8,823 bases of DNA, taken from the NCBI GenBank assembly GCA_964469455.1, contig CAYXZX010000117.1, positions 1 to 8,823 on the forward strand, read 5' to 3'. The translations under genes and the position numbers were made by a program. The notes beneath the pieces were generated by a model, which was given only the letters and a program-made list of their open reading frames with translations, searched no databases and had not been told where the DNA came from. This document shows positions 8,237 to 8,823 of this stretch, piece by piece (within the stretch, counting starts at the first letter, position 1; each line of letters starts with the position of its first letter). The stretch is from Fen-999 sp964469455 (lineage in GTDB: Bacteria; Pseudomonadota; Gammaproteobacteria; Burkholderiales; Rhodocyclaceae).

Positions 8237-8242
8237 TACAAT
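8237..8242 (+). promoter_or_regulatory. Possible -10 element (TACAAT) for yqgE
   Basis: TACAAT matches the sigma70 -10 consensus TATAAT at five of six positions, in an otherwise GC-rich 33-base gap between the protease stop and the yqgE ATG. Transcription would be expected to begin 6-8 bases downstream, at or next to the ATG at 8249, giving a leaderless or nearly leaderless message. That would fit the lack of any Shine-Dalgarno there. No convincing -35 (TTGACA-like) lies 16-18 bases upstream, so this is a weak candidate. Confidence 0.25.
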
Positions 8243-8248
8243 GCCGCC

Positions 8249-8823
8249 ATGGTCAGTGATCGGGTCAGCCTCGCCAACCACTTCCTCATCGCCATGCCGG
8301 CGATGGCCGATCCCAATTTCTCCCGTACCCTGACGTACATCTGCGAGCACAACGCCGAAGGCGCACTCGGCGTCATCGTCAATCGTCCGATGGACATGAG
8401 CCTGGCAACGCTGTTCGAGCGGGTCAACGTTGCTCTCGAAAACGGCGAATCCGAGGAGCTTTTCGCCCGGCGGCCCGTCTATTTCGGCGGCCCGGTGCAG
8501 ACCGACCGCGGTTTTGTGCTGCATCGGCCGTCGGGCGAATGGCAATCCACCCTGAAAGTCAGTGACGACATGGCGCTGACCAGTTCGCGCGACATCCTGC
8601 AGAACATGGGGGAAAAAGGCGAGCCGCATGATGTACTCATCACGCTCGGCTACTCCGGATGGTCGGCCGGCCAGCTCGAGTGGGAGCTGTCCCAGAACGC
8701 GTGGCTGACAGTGGCCGCCGAGCCCCGGATCATTTTCGGCATGGCGCCGGAAGACCGCCTGCCGGCGGCCATGAAGCTGCTCGGCGTCGACTTCGCCAAC
8801 CTCTCCGAAGTGGCAGGGCATGC
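8249..8823 (+). CDS. yqgE: YqgE/AlgH family protein (3' end just off the window)
   Basis: The frame stays open from ATG 8249 to the window edge: 191 full codons plus GC, the first two bases of a further (Ala) codon. Members of this family are about 185-195 residues and often end in GHA, so probably only the stop codon, or very little more, is missing. Diagnostic segments are HFLIAMPAMADPNFSRTLTY (residues 11-30), GVIVNRP (41-47), FGGPVQTDRGFVLH (79-92) and LGYSGWSAGQLEWE (133-146). The start is placed at the conserved N-terminus (MVSDRVSLANHFLIAMP). It is a small soluble protein with no signal peptide. Its biochemical function is not established; the AlgH name comes from an alginate-regulation phenotype in Pseudomonas. 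It follows the protease by 33 bases on the same strand. In many proteobacteria yqgE precedes ruvX (yqgF), which could be the next gene here. Confidence 0.93.
   Translation, partial: MVSDRVSLANHFLIAMPAMADPNFSRTLTYICEHNAEGALGVIVNRPMDMSLATLFERVNVALENGESEELFARRPVYFGGPVQTDRGFVLHRPSGEWQSTLKVSDDMALTSSRDILQNMGEKGEPHDVLITLGYSGWSAGQLEWELSQNAWLTVAAEPRIIFGMAPEDRLPAAMKLLGVDFANLSEVAGH

Noticed and set aside
8216..8248. Transcription terminator between the protease and yqgE
   Set aside because: No GC-rich stem followed by a T-run is present in this 33-base gap.
5702..8821. Antisense open frame of about 1039 codons opposite the protease and yqgE
   Set aside because: Same codon-register artefact. The sense strand encodes two clear conserved families across the same bases.

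Overview
The window is GC-rich and gene-dense. All real genes lie on the + strand and are packed head to tail, with gaps of about 10, 21 and 33 bases. Gene content and protein sequence point to a proteobacterium, most likely a betaproteobacterium (Rhodocyclales-like). That placement comes from remembered family resemblance and was not searched.

Layout. (1) Bases 1-348 hold the C-terminal end of PilJ, the methyl-accepting receptor of the type IV pilus (Pil-Chp) chemosensory system. (2) Bases 359-5695 encode a 1778-residue ChpA/PilL-type hybrid CheA kinase. It carries an array of HPt modules (phosphorylatable-looking His49, His714, His901 and His1069, plus at least one degenerate module with Lys481), then P3 dimerisation, ATPase, CheW-like and receiver domains. 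(3) Bases 5717-8215 encode an 832-residue Lon-family AAA+ protease of the LonB/YcbZ-like group, with a Ser662-Lys705 dyad, an unusual P-loop and a basic tail. (4) Bases 8249-8823 encode a YqgE/AlgH-family protein that is essentially complete but runs off the window at its last residue.

How they fit. PilJ and ChpA are receptor and kinase of one pathway: surface or chemical signals change ChpA autophosphorylation, and phosphate passes to PilG/PilH-type response regulators (not in the window) that control pilus motors or cAMP. No pilK (CheR) gene lies between pilJ and chpA, and no chpB/chpC lies directly after chpA. A Lon-like protease gene occupies that place instead. YqgE is known to lie near the Pil-Chp genes in Pseudomonas (algH near pilG), so its presence is partly conserved neighbourhood.

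I do not see a clearly undescribed system. No mobile element, CRISPR array, tRNA or rRNA is visible. The points most worth checking are the protease placed inside a chemosensory locus, the small hairpin just before its GTG start, its atypical nucleotide-binding motifs, the apparent lack of adaptation enzymes, and a possible leaderless promoter at yqgE.
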